Positions 32,449 through 41,344 are shown, counted from the stretch's first letter. The stretch: 64,000 nt of DNA from Streptomyces griseus (GCF_001715295.1 NZ_MDKB01000001.1:1429292-1493291); one strand, 5' to 3'. The notes: a model not told the origin generated them from the letters alone. Numbers and translations: made by a program.

Positions 32449-32877
32449 GTGGCACTCACCCTCGAAGAACGTGAGCGGTTTCTGGCCGAACCGCATGTCG
32501 CAGCACTCGCTGTGGACTCGGGGCAGAAAGGACGAGCTCCCCTCAGCGTGCCGATCTGGTACCAGTACGAACCGGGCGGCCATGTCTGGATCATGACGGG
32601 ACGCAATTCCCGCAAGGGGGTGCTGATCGCCGAAGCGGGACGCTTCACGTTGATGGCCGACCGTCTGACGCCGACGATCCGTTACGTCTCGGTCGAAGGC
32701 CCCGTCGTCGCCACGCTTCCCGCCACCCGCGAACAGCTGGTCGAGATCTCGACGCGGTACCTCCCCGCCGAGAAGGTCGACGGCTACGTCGACTTCGCCT
32801 GGGCGAACCACGGCGAGCAGGTGGTCATCCACATGCGGCCGGAGCACTGGCTCGGCACGGACCTCGGCGAGATCTGA
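32449..32877 (+). CDS. Pyridoxamine 5'-phosphate oxidase-like split-barrel protein
   Basis: The 142-residue protein has the flavin/F420 split-barrel fold: LAVDSGQKGRAPLSVPIWYQY, VWIMTGRNSRKG and FTLMADRLTPTIRYVSVEGPV, typical of the PNPOx-like superfamily with FMN or F420 as cofactor. The active-site residues do not identify a substrate. The start GTG at 32449 is chosen because GAAGGAG ends 7 nt before it; in-frame ATG 32404 lacks a site. It is a single gene behind repeat copy 4. Confidence 0.82.
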   Translation: MALTLEERERFLAEPHVAALAVDSGQKGRAPLSVPIWYQYEPGGHVWIMTGRNSRKGVLIAEAGRFTLMADRLTPTIRYVSVEGPVVATLPATREQLVEISTRYLPAEKVDGYVDFAWANHGEQVVIHMRPEHWLGTDLGEI

Positions 32878-33192
32878 GGGCGGGAGCGCGGGCGGTGTGC
32901 GGCCGGCGTCGCGGCGGACACGCACGCGCGCCGTACCGGGAGGCGCACACGCACACCGGGACGCAGACGTGGAGGGAAAGCCGCAGACGGCGGCGTGGTC
33001 ATGTCCCGGCGACAGGCTGGCGCAGCCGCCGCCGGAGGCGAGCAGCGCACCGGGGCGGACACGATCAGGGCGGTCCGGCGTAGCCGCCGCCGAGCAGCGC
33101 ACCGGGGCGAACACGATCAGCCGGTCCGGGGGAGCGGTGCACGGCCCACCACCTCTTGCGGGCCGGGCGTCCCCGGTCCGCAGGTGAGCCCG
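32878..33192. other. Non-coding stretch with a tandem repeat
   Basis: About 315 bp between convergent genes. It holds a two-copy tandem repeat (33021-33129) and a GTGTGCG/CGCACAC dyad near 32895-32952. No gene. Confidence 0.55.
33021..33129. repeat. Two-copy tandem repeat of 51-58 bp
   Basis: The unit, containing AGCAGCGCACCGGGGCG then ACACGATCAG and CGGTCCGG, occurs at about 33021-33078 and 33079-33129. The copies differ by a 6-bp insertion (GGAGGC) and a few substitutions. It sits in a non-coding stretch and may be a local duplication. Confidence 0.75.
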
Positions 33193-33696
33193 TCAGGTGC
33201 GGGGCGGGAGGCGGTGCAGCCGTACGTCGATGAGCCGCCCGCCCGCCACCTCCGCGGTCATGTAGGTACAGTGCGGCTGCCGCCGCCTGTCGGTCGGTGA
33301 TCCCGGGTTGAGGAGCCGCAGCCCGCCCGGTGCGGTCGTGTCCCACGGGATGTGGCTGTGGCCGAACACCAGCACGTCCAGGTCGGGGAAGCGGTCCGCG
33401 CAGCGTCGCTCGCGGCCCTGCGCCGGGCCGGTCTCGTGCACGACGCCCAGGCGCAGCCCGTCGCACTCCACCCGCGCCACTTCCTGCAGCCGGGCCCGCA
33501 GCTGCGGGCCGTCGTTGTTGCCGAACACACCGACGAGCCGCCGTGCGCGGGCCTCCAGCACGTCCAGGGTCGCCACGTCCACCCAGTCGCCCGCGTGGAC
33601 GACGACGTCCGCCGCGTCCACCTCGGCGAGCAGGGGTGCGGGCAACTCCCGGGCCCGCGCGGGTACGTGGGTGTCCGCTGTCAGCAGCAGGCGCAC
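33193..33696 (-). CDS. YfcE/MJ0936-type metallophosphoesterase
   Basis: The 167-residue enzyme shows all calcineurin-like metal motifs: TADTHVP (I), HAGDWVD (II), GVFGNND (III), VVHETGP (IV) and FGHSHIP (V). This small family hydrolyses phosphodiesters and phosphomonoesters in the cytoplasm; physiological substrates are mostly unknown. It starts with GTG at 33696 behind GGGAGGGC and lies 22 bp after the catalase gene on the same strand, so it is probably in its operon. Confidence 0.88.
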   Translation of the reverse strand: MRLLLTADTHVPARARELPAPLLAEVDAADVVVHAGDWVDVATLDVLEARARRLVGVFGNNDGPQLRARLQEVARVECDGLRLGVVHETGPAQGRERRCADRFPDLDVLVFGHSHIPWDTTAPGGLRLLNPGSPTDRRRQPHCTYMTAEVAGGRLIDVRLHRLPPRT

Positions 33697-33718
33697 GGCC
33701 GCCCTCCCGTCCGTACGC

Positions 33719-35377
33719 TCAGCGGCTGACGACGTGCCGCTCGTCGGGCACGCAGTGCGTCATCGTCAGGCCCTCGACGTCCCGCGGCGGGTTCTTGCCG
33801 AGGTTGGCGAGACGCTTGCGGTCGTCGTCCGACAGGTCCTGGCTCGCCAGGGGCCGCAGCCCCGAGACGTCCTGAGGGGTGATACCGAGCCCTTCGCCGA
33901 CCCGCAGCCCCAGGTCGTTCTCCACGAGGAGGAAGTGCCACACCATCCGTTCCTGCACCGGCCGGTCGCACTGCGAGAGCATGTCGACGAAGTTCGCCAC
34001 CAGGTCGTCCCGCTCCCACTCCTCGAGGAGCAGGTACCGCTGGCCTGCCTGCAGGTAGTCGTTCGTCCGGGGGATCCTCTTGCGGGTGAGCCTGCCGCGG
34101 ATCTCGGGTCCCTGTTCGTCGTGGGCCGGGTACGCACCCTCGCGGAGCCCGCCCGTGATGGACGGCTCGTAGTTCACCTCGGGGTTCGCACTCGTGGGCC
34201 CGTTGTCGTACGCCATCAGCCCGTCGCGCTGGTTGGTGGCCACGTGCGCGTTCTTGGCCTGGTTGACGGGCAGCTGGAGGTAGTTCGGGCCCACCCGGTA
34301 ACGCTGGGTGTCGCTGTAGGAGAAGGTCCGGCCGACCAGCATCTTGTCGTCGGAGAAGTCCAGACCGTCGACCAGTACCCCGGTGCCGAAGGACACCTGC
34401 TCGTTCTCCGCGAAGTAGTTGTCCGGCACCCGGTTCAGCACCATCCGGCCCACCGGCTTCGGCGGGAAGTCCTGCTCCGGCCACGTCTTCGTGTCGTCCA
34501 GCGGGTCGAAGTCCAGCTCCGGGTGCTCGTCGTCGGACATCATCTGGACGACCAGCTCCCACTCAGGGTGGTCACCCCGCCTGATCGCCTCGTAGAGGTC
34601 CTTGGTCGCGTGGCCCAGCTCCTGGGCCTGGACGTTCGCCGCGTCCTCGGCGGTCATGCTGCGTACGCCCTGCTTCGGGAGCCAGTGGTACTTGACCAGG
34701 ACGGACTCGCCCTCGGCGTTCACCCACTTGTACGTGTTGACGCCGAAGCCCTGCATGTGGCGGTAGTCGGAGGGGATGCCGCGCGGACTGAAGAGATTGA
34801 CGAGCATGTGCATGCTCTCGGGGGTCTGCGACATGAAGTCGAAGATCCGGCCCGGCTTCTGCTCGTGGGAGACGGGGTCGGGCTTGAGCGCGTGGATGAC
34901 GTCGGGGAACTTGATCGCGTCCCGGATGAAGAAGACCCCGAGGTTGTTGCCCACGAGGTCCCAGTTGCCGTCCTCGGTGTAGAACTTCACGGCGAACCCG
35001 CGGGGGTCCCGCGCCGCCTCGGACGAGTCGCGCCCCCCGATGACGGTGGAGAACCGGACCGCCACGTCGGTGCGCTTGCCCGCCTCCTGGAACAGCTTGG
35101 CGCGTGTGTAGCGCGAGATCGGCTCGTCGCCCCACTTCCCGTACGCCTCGAAGTAGCCGTACGTCGTCACGCCCCGCGCGTGGACCACGCGCTCGGGGAT
35201 GCGCTCACGGTCGAAGTGGCTGATCTTCTCCAGGAACTGGTAGTTCTCCAGGGTGGCCGGGCCGCGGGCCCCCACCGTGCGCTGGTTCTGGTTGTCGTAG
35301 ACGGAGTGACCCTGCCGGTTGGTGAGTACCGGACGGTCGTCGTTCCGATCGGGCCCTGAGCTCGCTACGTCTGTCAC
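33719..35377 (-). CDS. Monofunctional heme catalase
   Basis: The 552-residue enzyme has the catalase heme site with distal His in [18 protein letters not shown], the asparagine region [18 protein letters not shown] and the proximal tyrosine motif [17 protein letters not shown]. Its length fits clade 1/3 small-subunit catalases with a C-terminal helical extension. AAGGAG is followed 9 nt later by the GTG at 35377, chosen over an in-frame GTG at 35383 which is only 3 nt away. A possible stress-sigma (SigB-type) promoter GCAT-N15-GGGTAC lies at 35451-35427. A phosphoesterase gene follows. It detoxifies hydrogen peroxide in the cytoplasm. Confidence 0.95.
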   Translation of the reverse strand: MTDVASSGPDRNDDRPVLTNRQGHSVYDNQNQRTVGARGPATLENYQFLEKISHFDRERIPERVVHARGVTTYGYFEAYGKWGDEPISRYTRAKLFQEAGKRTDVAVRFSTVIGGRDSSEAARDPRGFAVKFYTEDGNWDLVGNNLGVFFIRDAIKFPDVIHALKPDPVSHEQKPGRIFDFMSQTPESMHMLVNLFSPRGIPSDYRHMQGFGVNTYKWVNAEGESVLVKYHWLPKQGVRSMTAEDAANVQAQELGHATKDLYEAIRRGDHPEWELVVQMMSDDEHPELDFDPLDDTKTWPEQDFPPKPVGRMVLNRVPDNYFAENEQVSFGTGVLVDGLDFSDDKMLVGRTFSYSDTQRYRVGPNYLQLPVNQAKNAHVATNQRDGLMAYDNGPTSANPEVNYEPSITGGLREGAYPAHDEQGPEIRGRLTRKRIPRTNDYLQAGQRYLLLEEWERDDLVANFVDMLSQCDRPVQERMVWHFLLVENDLGLRVGEGLGITPQDVSGLRPLASQDLSDDDRKRLANLGKNPPRDVEGLTMTHCVPDERHVVSR

Positions 35378-35426
35378 AGCCACCTACTCCTTCTCGCTTC
35401 CGGGTGCGCGGCGCAGGTTGTGCCTC

Positions 35427-35451
35427 GTACCCCTGAGTCCGCTCGTGATGC
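35427..35451 (-). promoter_or_regulatory. Possible SigB-type promoter of catalase
   Basis: On the minus strand GCAT (35451-35448), 15 bp, GGGTAC (35432-35427). This matches the consensus GNNT-N14-16-GGGTAC/T for Streptomyces SigB-like stress sigma factors, 50 nt before the catalase start. Confidence 0.45.
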
Positions 35452-35691
35452 GGTGGGGGCCGTCCCGGACTCCGGGGTGCCGTGCCGTTCCGCCGGGGGA
35501 GCGGGACTCCGGAGCGGGTGCAGGCGATCCGCCTGCCCCCGGCGGGACAGGGCGCGCCTTCACGTGGACGGTCTCCGGCCTCATGCTCGTGCCGTCGCCT
35601 CGGCCGCACCACCGGAGCGGTGCGAATGGAGGAGACCACGGGGCCGGGCCGCACACCTCGGGTGTGTCACCGTTCGGTGCGCGGCCTTCGC

Positions 35692-35754
35692 GAACCGGCG
35701 CGGCACCCCTCCGTACCAGGGGTGCCGGGGGTGCCGGGGGTGCCGCGCCGGTTC
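35692..35754 (-). terminator. Hairpin with triplicated G-rich unit after the secreted phosphoesterase gene
   Basis: A perfect 18-bp inverted repeat (35692-35709 with 35737-35754). The right arm and loop include three tandem units GGGGTGCC/GGGGGTGCC, any of which could pair with GGCACCCC on the left arm. Confidence 0.75.
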
Positions 35755-35792
35755 AGGGACCCCGGGGAGATGCCACCGAGGCCCCGGAAGCA

Positions 35793-37292
35793 TCACTGGC
35801 AGACGAACGCCTTGGCCGCCAGGCCGCCGCTCAGCGCGCACGTCTTGCCCAGCACCGTCCCGCCCGCGTCCCGGAAGGCGAGGGTCCAGGTCCCCCCGAC
35901 GTCGCGGAGATCCGCATATCCGAAGATGCCCAGCCCTCCCGGGGTCTGTTCCTGGGTGATCGACTGGTGAACCGCCTGTTGCGGCGTGCCGATCATCTTC
36001 CCGACGACCTTGGAGTCGTCAGGGCCGCTGTCCAGGGGGCCGCCCGAGGAGCCCACGGTCAGCTGGGGCGGACGGTGGGTGCCGAAGTCCAGCATCTGGT
36101 AGAGGTGGACGTGGCCCGACATCACCAGACGTACCCTGTCGGCCAGTGCCTGCCGGCTGGTTCCGGCGACGGCCGCGTCGAGTACGTGCGTCAGCCATTC
36201 CACGTTCGTGGGCAGGGTTCCGGCCGACTTGACCATCCACAGCGGCTTGTGGGTGAACAGGAAGTAGTCGCCGCTGTGCTGCTGCGTGTCCTGGTTCAGG
36301 GCGTTGAACTGCCTGGTGTAGATGCCCGCCTGTGCTGTGCTCCCGTTGTCGTTCGGGTCGGCGAACGACGAGTCCACCGAGACGAGGTTCAGGGTTCCGG
36401 CCCGGATCGGCGCGACGGGGCTGTAGAGACTGCACGTCCCGTTGGACCGGAGCTCGTCGGCGAGGTAGCGGAACCACGCACCCCCCGCACCGCCCAACTG
36501 CGTCATGTTGCAGTCCTCGTGGTTGCCCCGGGTCAGCGCGATCGGTGCCGTGGCCAGGAGCGATTCGGCCGGTCTGAAGAAGTCGGCGACGACGCAGGCC
36601 CAGCTGGCGCTCTCGGTGGACTGCGTGCACCCGGGATTGGCCGCCTTGTCGTTCTCCCGGCTCGGATCCTCCCGGTAGAGGTAGTCACCGACGTGGATCA
36701 CGAGGTCCGGCCGTGTGACGGTGGCGGCGCTGGCCGCGACCCGGGGGAAGGGCCAGCCGGTCTGGTGGTTGGCGCAGTCCTGCACGGCGCCCGTCGTCGG
36801 CACCTCGCACCCGGTGTCCCCGATGACGGCGATCCTGCCGGGACGCGTGGCCGCGGTCCAACTCGGCAAGGGAAGCTGACGATTCGCGGGGTGCACCGTG
36901 GCAGCCTGGACCGTCGAGGCGTCGATCACCGCGTCGGCGGCGGTGAGGGGAACCGCCAACTCGCATACGGTGGTGGGGAACTGTGAGCCCATGGGGGTGC
37001 TCACCGTGGTCATCCGGAACGGAGCCCTGTTTCCGCGAAGGGTGTAGCGCACGGCAGGGCACGTCCGGCTGGTGTCGGTGGACACATAGCGGATACGAGT
37101 CCCGTTGCTGGTGAGTTGGGTCCACGCCCAGGCTTCGCCGTTGGCTCCCCCTGGTGGGGGCGGCGTGGGGGGCGGTGAGGTGACGGGCGGTCTCGGGCCC
37201 GCACCGCCGGCACCGGTTCCCGAGGGCGCGGCGGCGGCCGCCCCTGTGGCGAGCACCCCCGCCACGGCGAGAGCGGCGATCCGATGAATCAT
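35793..37292 (-). CDS. Secreted calcineurin-like metallophosphoesterase
   Basis: The 499-residue protein starts with a Sec signal (MIHRIAALAVAGVLATGAAA) and a proline-rich linker (PPPTPPPPGG). The catalytic domain has IAVIGDTGCE (motif I), VIHVGDYLYRED (II), LTRGNHEDC (III), FLFTHKPLW (IV) and MSGHVHLYQ (V), so all metal ligands are present. It resembles secreted purple-acid-phosphatase/alkaline-phosphatase-like phosphoesterases with many cysteines. GGAGGT lies 8 nt before the ATG at 37292. It probably scavenges phosphate from extracellular esters; it stands as a single gene ended by the 35692-35754 hairpin. Confidence 0.88.
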   Translation of the reverse strand: MIHRIAALAVAGVLATGAAAAAPSGTGAGGAGPRPPVTSPPPTPPPPGGANGEAWAWTQLTSNGTRIRYVSTDTSRTCPAVRYTLRGNRAPFRMTTVSTPMGSQFPTTVCELAVPLTAADAVIDASTVQAATVHPANRQLPLPSWTAATRPGRIAVIGDTGCEVPTTGAVQDCANHQTGWPFPRVAASAATVTRPDLVIHVGDYLYREDPSRENDKAANPGCTQSTESASWACVVADFFRPAESLLATAPIALTRGNHEDCNMTQLGGAGGAWFRYLADELRSNGTCSLYSPVAPIRAGTLNLVSVDSSFADPNDNGSTAQAGIYTRQFNALNQDTQQHSGDYFLFTHKPLWMVKSAGTLPTNVEWLTHVLDAAVAGTSRQALADRVRLVMSGHVHLYQMLDFGTHRPPQLTVGSSGGPLDSGPDDSKVVGKMIGTPQQAVHQSITQEQTPGGLGIFGYADLRDVGGTWTLAFRDAGGTVLGKTCALSGGLAAKAFVCQ

Positions 37293-37606
37293 GCGTACAT
37301 ACCTCCGGTCGCGTATCCCGGTCACCGGTCCTTCCCGTCGCCGGGGTCACACGTCGAATGCTCACCGGTGATCCGGGTGGACGCACCGCTACCGGAGCGA
37401 ACGGCTGACGTCCGGGCCCACGAGCCGGGCGGCCCCCGGAGTACCGCCGTCGAAGGTGGGCCGCCCTCGTGGATCCTGCCTGCGCGGAGCGCGTCCCCTT
37501 CCCCCGGTGCGCGAGCCCGGAGGCGGGCTGAACGTGTGTACGCATGTTCGTGCGGATGCCGGGCATCCGGATGCATGACGCCCCCACGCGACGGAAGGGA
37601 CCAACC

Positions 37607-37861
37607 GTGCTGATGCCGCACCCCACGATTCTCCGCGGACTCGTCGAACGCTACGCCGAGCTCAGCGAGGACCCCGGACGGGCCGGTGCCCTGGAGGACA
37701 TCAGCTACACGCTGTGTGTCTCCACGGGCACCCGGACCGTCGAGGACGCGCTCGCCGTCGCCGAGAGCTACCTGGACGAGGTGCGCGCCGACGGGACACC
37801 GGCGGGGCAGCCGCTCGCGGGAGACGCGGCGGACCCGGGCACGGTGATCCTCACCGCCTGA
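37607..37861 (+). CDS. DUF5133 family protein
   Basis: An 84-residue soluble protein with MPHPTILRGLVERYAEL at the start and SYTLCVSTGTRTVEDALAVAESYL in the middle, the pattern of the Streptomyces family DUF5133. Function is unknown. GGAAGGGA ends 6 nt before the GTG at 37607, which is therefore preferred over ATG 37613. The next 275 bp downstream hold a decayed ATP-grasp gene. Confidence 0.8.
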   Translation: MLMPHPTILRGLVERYAELSEDPGRAGALEDISYTLCVSTGTRTVEDALAVAESYLDEVRADGTPAGQPLAGDAADPGTVILTA

Positions 37862-37945
37862 CCGCTCGACGGCCGGGTGGCCGCGAGCGCCGGCTGCGGG
37901 CACCCGACGGGGTGACACGACCCCGATCCGAAAGGCCCACGCTTC

Positions 37946-38220
37946 ATGCAGAAGAAGAACATCTTCGTCCTCGGCCTCGACGAGGCGAGTCTGCCGACAC
38001 TCGAGAACGTACCCGGAGCCGGGTCCTACCGGTTCCGGGCGGACGTCGGCGGCAGGCCTGTCTCGCCGAGGAAGCCATGACCGGCCTTCAGGTAGCCGTC
38101 GAGGGCTATGTGCACGAGGGCGAGGTGGCGGTGTACGGGGTCCTCGCCCCGATCAACCGCGGCGAGCGGCGGGTCTTCTCCCGCACGTGGAACGAGAAGG
38201 TCCCCCGCGAGGAGCTGTGA
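37946..38220 (+). pseudogene. Decayed ATP-grasp ligase gene, two overlapping fragments
   Basis: The first frame, 37946-38080, encodes 44 residues starting MQKKNIFVLGLDEASLPTLE, which matches the N-terminus of Streptomyces ATP-grasp proteins of biotin-carboxylase-like type, and then stops. The second, 38077-38220, overlaps it by ATGA and encodes 47 residues with VEGYVHEGEVAVYGVLAPIN, resembling a strand pair in the catalytic core of the same family (VEGYVHDGEVTVYGVVDSIN). The roughly 150 residues that should separate them, and the whole C-terminal half, are missing. I conclude that an internal deletion and truncation destroyed the gene. The ATGA overlap might still allow both short peptides to be made. 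Confidence 0.65.
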
Positions 38221-38351
38221 GACCGGCCGGCGGGGTGCGGGGGCCGGGCCGGTGCGCGGAGACCGTTCGCGCGGTGAGTTGTCCGAGCCGGGGTCGCTGC
38301 CCGTGCGGCGGACCTCCGCCCGGGCGGGACCCCCGGAGTTTCGGAGGGCGG

Positions 38352-38391
38352 CCCGGCTCGGCGCTTTCGCGGCAGTGGCGCCCGAGCCGGG
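38352..38391. terminator. Hairpin between the ATP-grasp remnant and the hemerythrin gene
   Basis: Arms CCCGGCTCGG (38352-38361) and CCGAGCCGGG (38382-38391), just past the hemerythrin stop at 38402 on the minus strand. Confidence 0.7.
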
Positions 38392-38401
38392 CTCACCCCG
38401 G

Positions 38402-38959
38402 TCAGTGCTTGCGGCCGGTGACCAGATCCCGGGCGCGGTCCACCAGGCCTGCGCCCGGGGCGAGGATTTTGTCTGCGGGCGGCGTGTCCGGGGCGGAGGG
38501 GTGGGGGCGCGTGGGCGCCGTCTTCTTCGCCCTGCGGATCCGGTCGCCCAGCTCGTCCAGCGCCGCCGGGGAGCAGGCCGCCGCGAGGAGCGGGAAGAGC
38601 CGGTCCTCCTCGTCCCGGACGTGCGCGGTGACCTGGTACCTCAGCTTCGCGACCAGGTCGTCGAAGGCCGGTTCGTCGGCGGCACGCCCCTCCAGGTCCT
38701 TGAGCAGCCGTTCGACGGCGGCGTGATCCTCGATCTCCTTGTCCGCCATGTCGTCCCCGTCGTCGACGTAACGGCGGACGGCGGGGTAGAGGTACTGCTC
38801 CTCGGCGACCGAGTGCCGTACCAGTTCCACCGTCAGTTCGTCGGCGAGTTCCCGGCGGCGCTCGTCGCCGACCGGCTGCTCCTCGATCCGGGCGAACAGG
38901 GCGTCCACCTCGCGGTGGTCCGCTGTGAGTTCGCTGATGACGTTTCCGCCGTGTCCCAT
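38402..38959 (-). CDS. Hemerythrin-domain protein
   Basis: The 185-residue protein has a four-helix hemerythrin domain with the iron-ligand pattern: ADHREVDALF, RHSVAEEQYLYPAV, IEDHAAVERLL and TAHVRDEEDRLFPLL. The C-terminal 45 residues are basic and proline-rich. Such proteins bind a di-iron centre and sense or buffer oxygen, nitric oxide or iron. The ATG at 38959 follows GAGAGGAAAG. A possible SigB-type promoter lies 66-90 nt upstream (39049-39025), which would place it in the same stress response as the catalase. Confidence 0.9.
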   Translation of the reverse strand: MGHGGNVISELTADHREVDALFARIEEQPVGDERRRELADELTVELVRHSVAEEQYLYPAVRRYVDDGDDMADKEIEDHAAVERLLKDLEGRAADEPAFDDLVAKLRYQVTAHVRDEEDRLFPLLAAACSPAALDELGDRIRRAKKTAPTRPHPSAPDTPPADKILAPGAGLVDRARDLVTGRKH

Positions 38960-39024
38960 GCTGGCTTTCCTCTCTCGATGGTCCGGTCGGGGGTGGCCGG
39001 ACCGCCCCGCCGGCCGCCGGGTGC

Positions 39025-39049
39025 GTACCCGTCCCGGCGGCGGGCATCC
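39025..39049 (-). promoter_or_regulatory. Possible SigB-type promoter of the hemerythrin gene
   Basis: On the minus strand GGAT (39049-39046), 15 bp, GGGTAC (39030-39025); same consensus and spacer as at the catalase gene. Confidence 0.4.
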
Positions 39050-39165
39050 ACGCGCCCCGCAGGACGGCAGTGCTGCCTCCCATCCCACCGCCCGGCCCCG
39101 CCCACGGCGACCGCCCGCGTCCACTCGGCCCAGGGACACGCCCGGTATCGGCGGGAGCCGCCGTT

Positions 39166-39189
39166 CCGGAGCGGCCAAGACCGCTCCGG
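39166..39189 (-). terminator. Hairpin after the P-type ATPase gene
   Basis: Arms CCGGAGCGG (39166-39174) and CCGCTCCGG (39181-39189), 6-nt loop, 11 nt past the stop. Confidence 0.75.
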
Positions 39190-39199
39190 CGCCGGCTTC

Positions 39200-41248
39200 T
39201 CAGACGGTGGCGCCGGCCCGGGAGGGACGGCGAGCGGTACGCGCCCCGTGCGCCGGAGCCCGTACGGCCGCGCGCCGCCAGGCCGACTCGCGCAGCAGGC
39301 GGAGGCCGTTGAGGCCCACGAGGACCGTTGACCCCTCGTGCCCCAGGACGCCGAGCGGCAGGGGCAGGTGGCCCGCGAGGTCCCAGACGACGAGGACGGA
39401 GATGAACGCACCGGCGATGACCAGGTTCTGCACGACCAGCTGCCGGGCCGCCCGGGACAGCGCCACCACGGTGGGGACGGTGGCGAGTTCGTCGCGGATC
39501 ACGACCGCGTCCGCCGCCTCCAGTGCCAGGTCGGACCCGGCCCGTCCCATGGCGATCCCCGTGTGCGCCGCGGCGAGGGCGGGCGCGTCGTTGACCCCGT
39601 CGCCGACGACCAGGATCCTGCGTCCGGCGGCCTCCTGCTCGCGTACGGCCGCGGCCTTGTCCTGGGGGAGCAGCCCCGCGCGCACGTCGGTGATGCCGGC
39701 CTCGGCGGCCAGATGGGCCGCCGCTCGCGGGTTGTCCCCCGTCAGCAGCATCGGTGGCCGGCCGGTCAGTCCCGCCAGCGCCGTGACGGTCCCGGCGGCG
39801 TCCTGCCGAAGGCGGTCCGCGATGCCCAGGACGCCCACCGGGAGGCCGTCACACCGTACGAGCACAGCGGTGCGGCCCTGGTCCTCCAGTTCCGCCGCGG
39901 CCACGGCGGCGAGGGCCGCCACGGGCGCCGAGGTGTCACGGAGGAGCCTGGCCGGGGCACCGGCCTCGACACGGTGGCCGTCGACCGACGCCGCCACTCC
40001 CGTGCCGGGTGCCGAGGTGAACTCCGTCGCCGGGGAGAGGGCCAGCCCGCGCTCCCGGGCCGCGGCCACGACGGCGCGGGCCAGCGGGTGCTCGCTGGGG
40101 TGCTCGGCGGAGGCGGCAAGGGCCAGGACCCGGTCCTGGTCGAGCCCGGGACCGGGCAGGGGGCGGACGTCGGTGACCCGGGGAGTGCCCTCGGTGAGGG
40201 TGCCCGTCTTGTCCAGCGCCACCGCGTCGACCTGCCCGAGGCGCTCCATCACGACGGCGGACTTGACGAGGACACCGTGGCGGCCGGCGTTGGCCATGGC
40301 GGAGAGCAGCGGTGGCATGGTCGCCAGGACCACCGCGCACGGGGACGCGACGATCATGAAGGTCATCGCCCGGAGCAGGCTGTCGGCCACGTCCGCGCCG
40401 AGGACGAGGGGAACCAGGAAGACGGCCGAGGTGGCGACCACCATGGCCAGCGAGTACCGCTGTTCGACCTTCTCGATGAACAGCTGGGTGGGGGCCTTGG
40501 TCCGGGCGGCCTCCTCGGTCATGGCGACGATGCGGGCGATCACGGACTCCGAGGCGTCGCGCTCGACAGCGACCCGCAGGGTTCCCGTACCGTTCAGCGT
40601 CCCGGCGAACACCTCGTCCCCCGCTTCCTTCGTCACGGGCATCGGCTCGCCGGTGATGGTGGCCTGATCGACCTCGCTCGCCCCGTCCAGGACCCGGCCG
40701 TCGGCGCCCACCCGCTCACCCGGACGGATCCGGATGAGGTCACCCACCGCCAGGTCCTCCGTGGCGACCGTCTCCTCGCCGCCGGCGGTCGTGATCCGGG
40801 CGGCGGTGGACGGGGCCAGGTCCAGGAGGCCGCGGACGGCGTCCTGCGTACGGGCCGTGGCCAGCGCCTCCAGGGCTCCGGAGGTGGCGAAGATGACGAT
40901 CAGCAGGGCGCCGTCCATGACCTGGCCGATGGAGGCCGCGCCCAGCGCCGCCACGATCATCAACAGGTCCACGTCCAGCGTCTTCTCCCTCAGTGCCCGC
41001 ACCCCGGTGAGGGCAGGTTCCCAGCCGCCGGCCGCGTACACGAGGGCGTACAGCGGGCCCCACACCCAGGCGGGAGCGCCGGTGAGCTGCAGGGACATGG
41101 CGATCAGGAACAGGAGGAGTGCGGCCCCGGCCCAGCGGGCCTCCGCCAGCGCGAGCACCCGCGTACGGCGTCGCGGCACTCCGTCCGTACCGGAAGGGGC
41201 TCCACCGGGGGCGGCGGTGCGGGGGGACCGGACGACGGCAGGGGGCAT
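39200..41248 (-). CDS. P1B-4-type heavy-metal P-type ATPase
   Basis: The 682-residue pump has the phosphorylation motif DKTGTLTEG, the TGEPMPV actuator loop, the HP motif (EHPSEHPLA) and GDGVNDAPALA. The metal-site motif in the sixth helix is SPCAVV rather than CPC, and the last helix pair carries LGHEGSTVLVGLNGLRLL. The SPC plus HEGxT combination and the absence of an N-terminal CxxC domain define subgroup P1B-4 (CoaT/CtpD-like), which exports Co2+, Fe2+, Zn2+ or Cd2+. GAAGG stands upstream of the ATG. It is divergent from an ArsR regulator with a shared operator, so metal-induced expression is likely. Confidence 0.92.
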   Translation of the reverse strand: MPPAVVRSPRTAAPGGAPSGTDGVPRRRTRVLALAEARWAGAALLLFLIAMSLQLTGAPAWVWGPLYALVYAAGGWEPALTGVRALREKTLDVDLLMIVAALGAASIGQVMDGALLIVIFATSGALEALATARTQDAVRGLLDLAPSTAARITTAGGEETVATEDLAVGDLIRIRPGERVGADGRVLDGASEVDQATITGEPMPVTKEAGDEVFAGTLNGTGTLRVAVERDASESVIARIVAMTEEAARTKAPTQLFIEKVEQRYSLAMVVATSAVFLVPLVLGADVADSLLRAMTFMIVASPCAVVLATMPPLLSAMANAGRHGVLVKSAVVMERLGQVDAVALDKTGTLTEGTPRVTDVRPLPGPGLDQDRVLALAASAEHPSEHPLARAVVAAARERGLALSPATEFTSAPGTGVAASVDGHRVEAGAPARLLRDTSAPVAALAAVAAAELEDQGRTAVLVRCDGLPVGVLGIADRLRQDAAGTVTALAGLTGRPPMLLTGDNPRAAAHLAAEAGITDVRAGLLPQDKAAAVREQEAAGRRILVVGDGVNDAPALAAAHTGIAMGRAGSDLALEAADAVVIRDELATVPTVVALSRAARQLVVQNLVIAGAFISVLVVWDLAGHLPLPLGVLGHEGSTVLVGLNGLRLLRESAWRRAAVRAPAHGARTARRPSRAGATV

Positions 41249-41303
41249 GGGGAATCAACCTTCGGGGGCAGAGGCCAGGGCGACACCGCCACCGTACAGG
41301 AAT

Positions 41304-41323
41304 ATATGAACAGGTCTTCATGT
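41304..41323. promoter_or_regulatory. ArsR/SmtB-type operator between ATPase and regulator genes
   Basis: An imperfect dyad ATATGAA-N6-TTCATGT in an AT-rich island within the 96-bp divergent region. It resembles SmtB/ArsR boxes and overlaps the likely -35 region of the regulator promoter. Confidence 0.6.
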
Positions 41324-41344
41324 GTCATCCGTAGAATGGACGGC

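Larger units (their letters stand above)
35378..35792. other. Non-coding region upstream of catalase
   Basis: It contains the catalase leader and putative promoter, a direct repeat GGACTCCGG (about 35469 and 35505) and a large G-rich terminator hairpin (35692-35754) for the secreted phosphoesterase gene. No gene is seen. Confidence 0.55.

Noticed and set aside
39338..41344. Long plus-strand frame running into the ArsR gene
   Set aside because: It is antisense to the P-type ATPase; only the part from 41345 on has the helix-turn-helix and promoter support.
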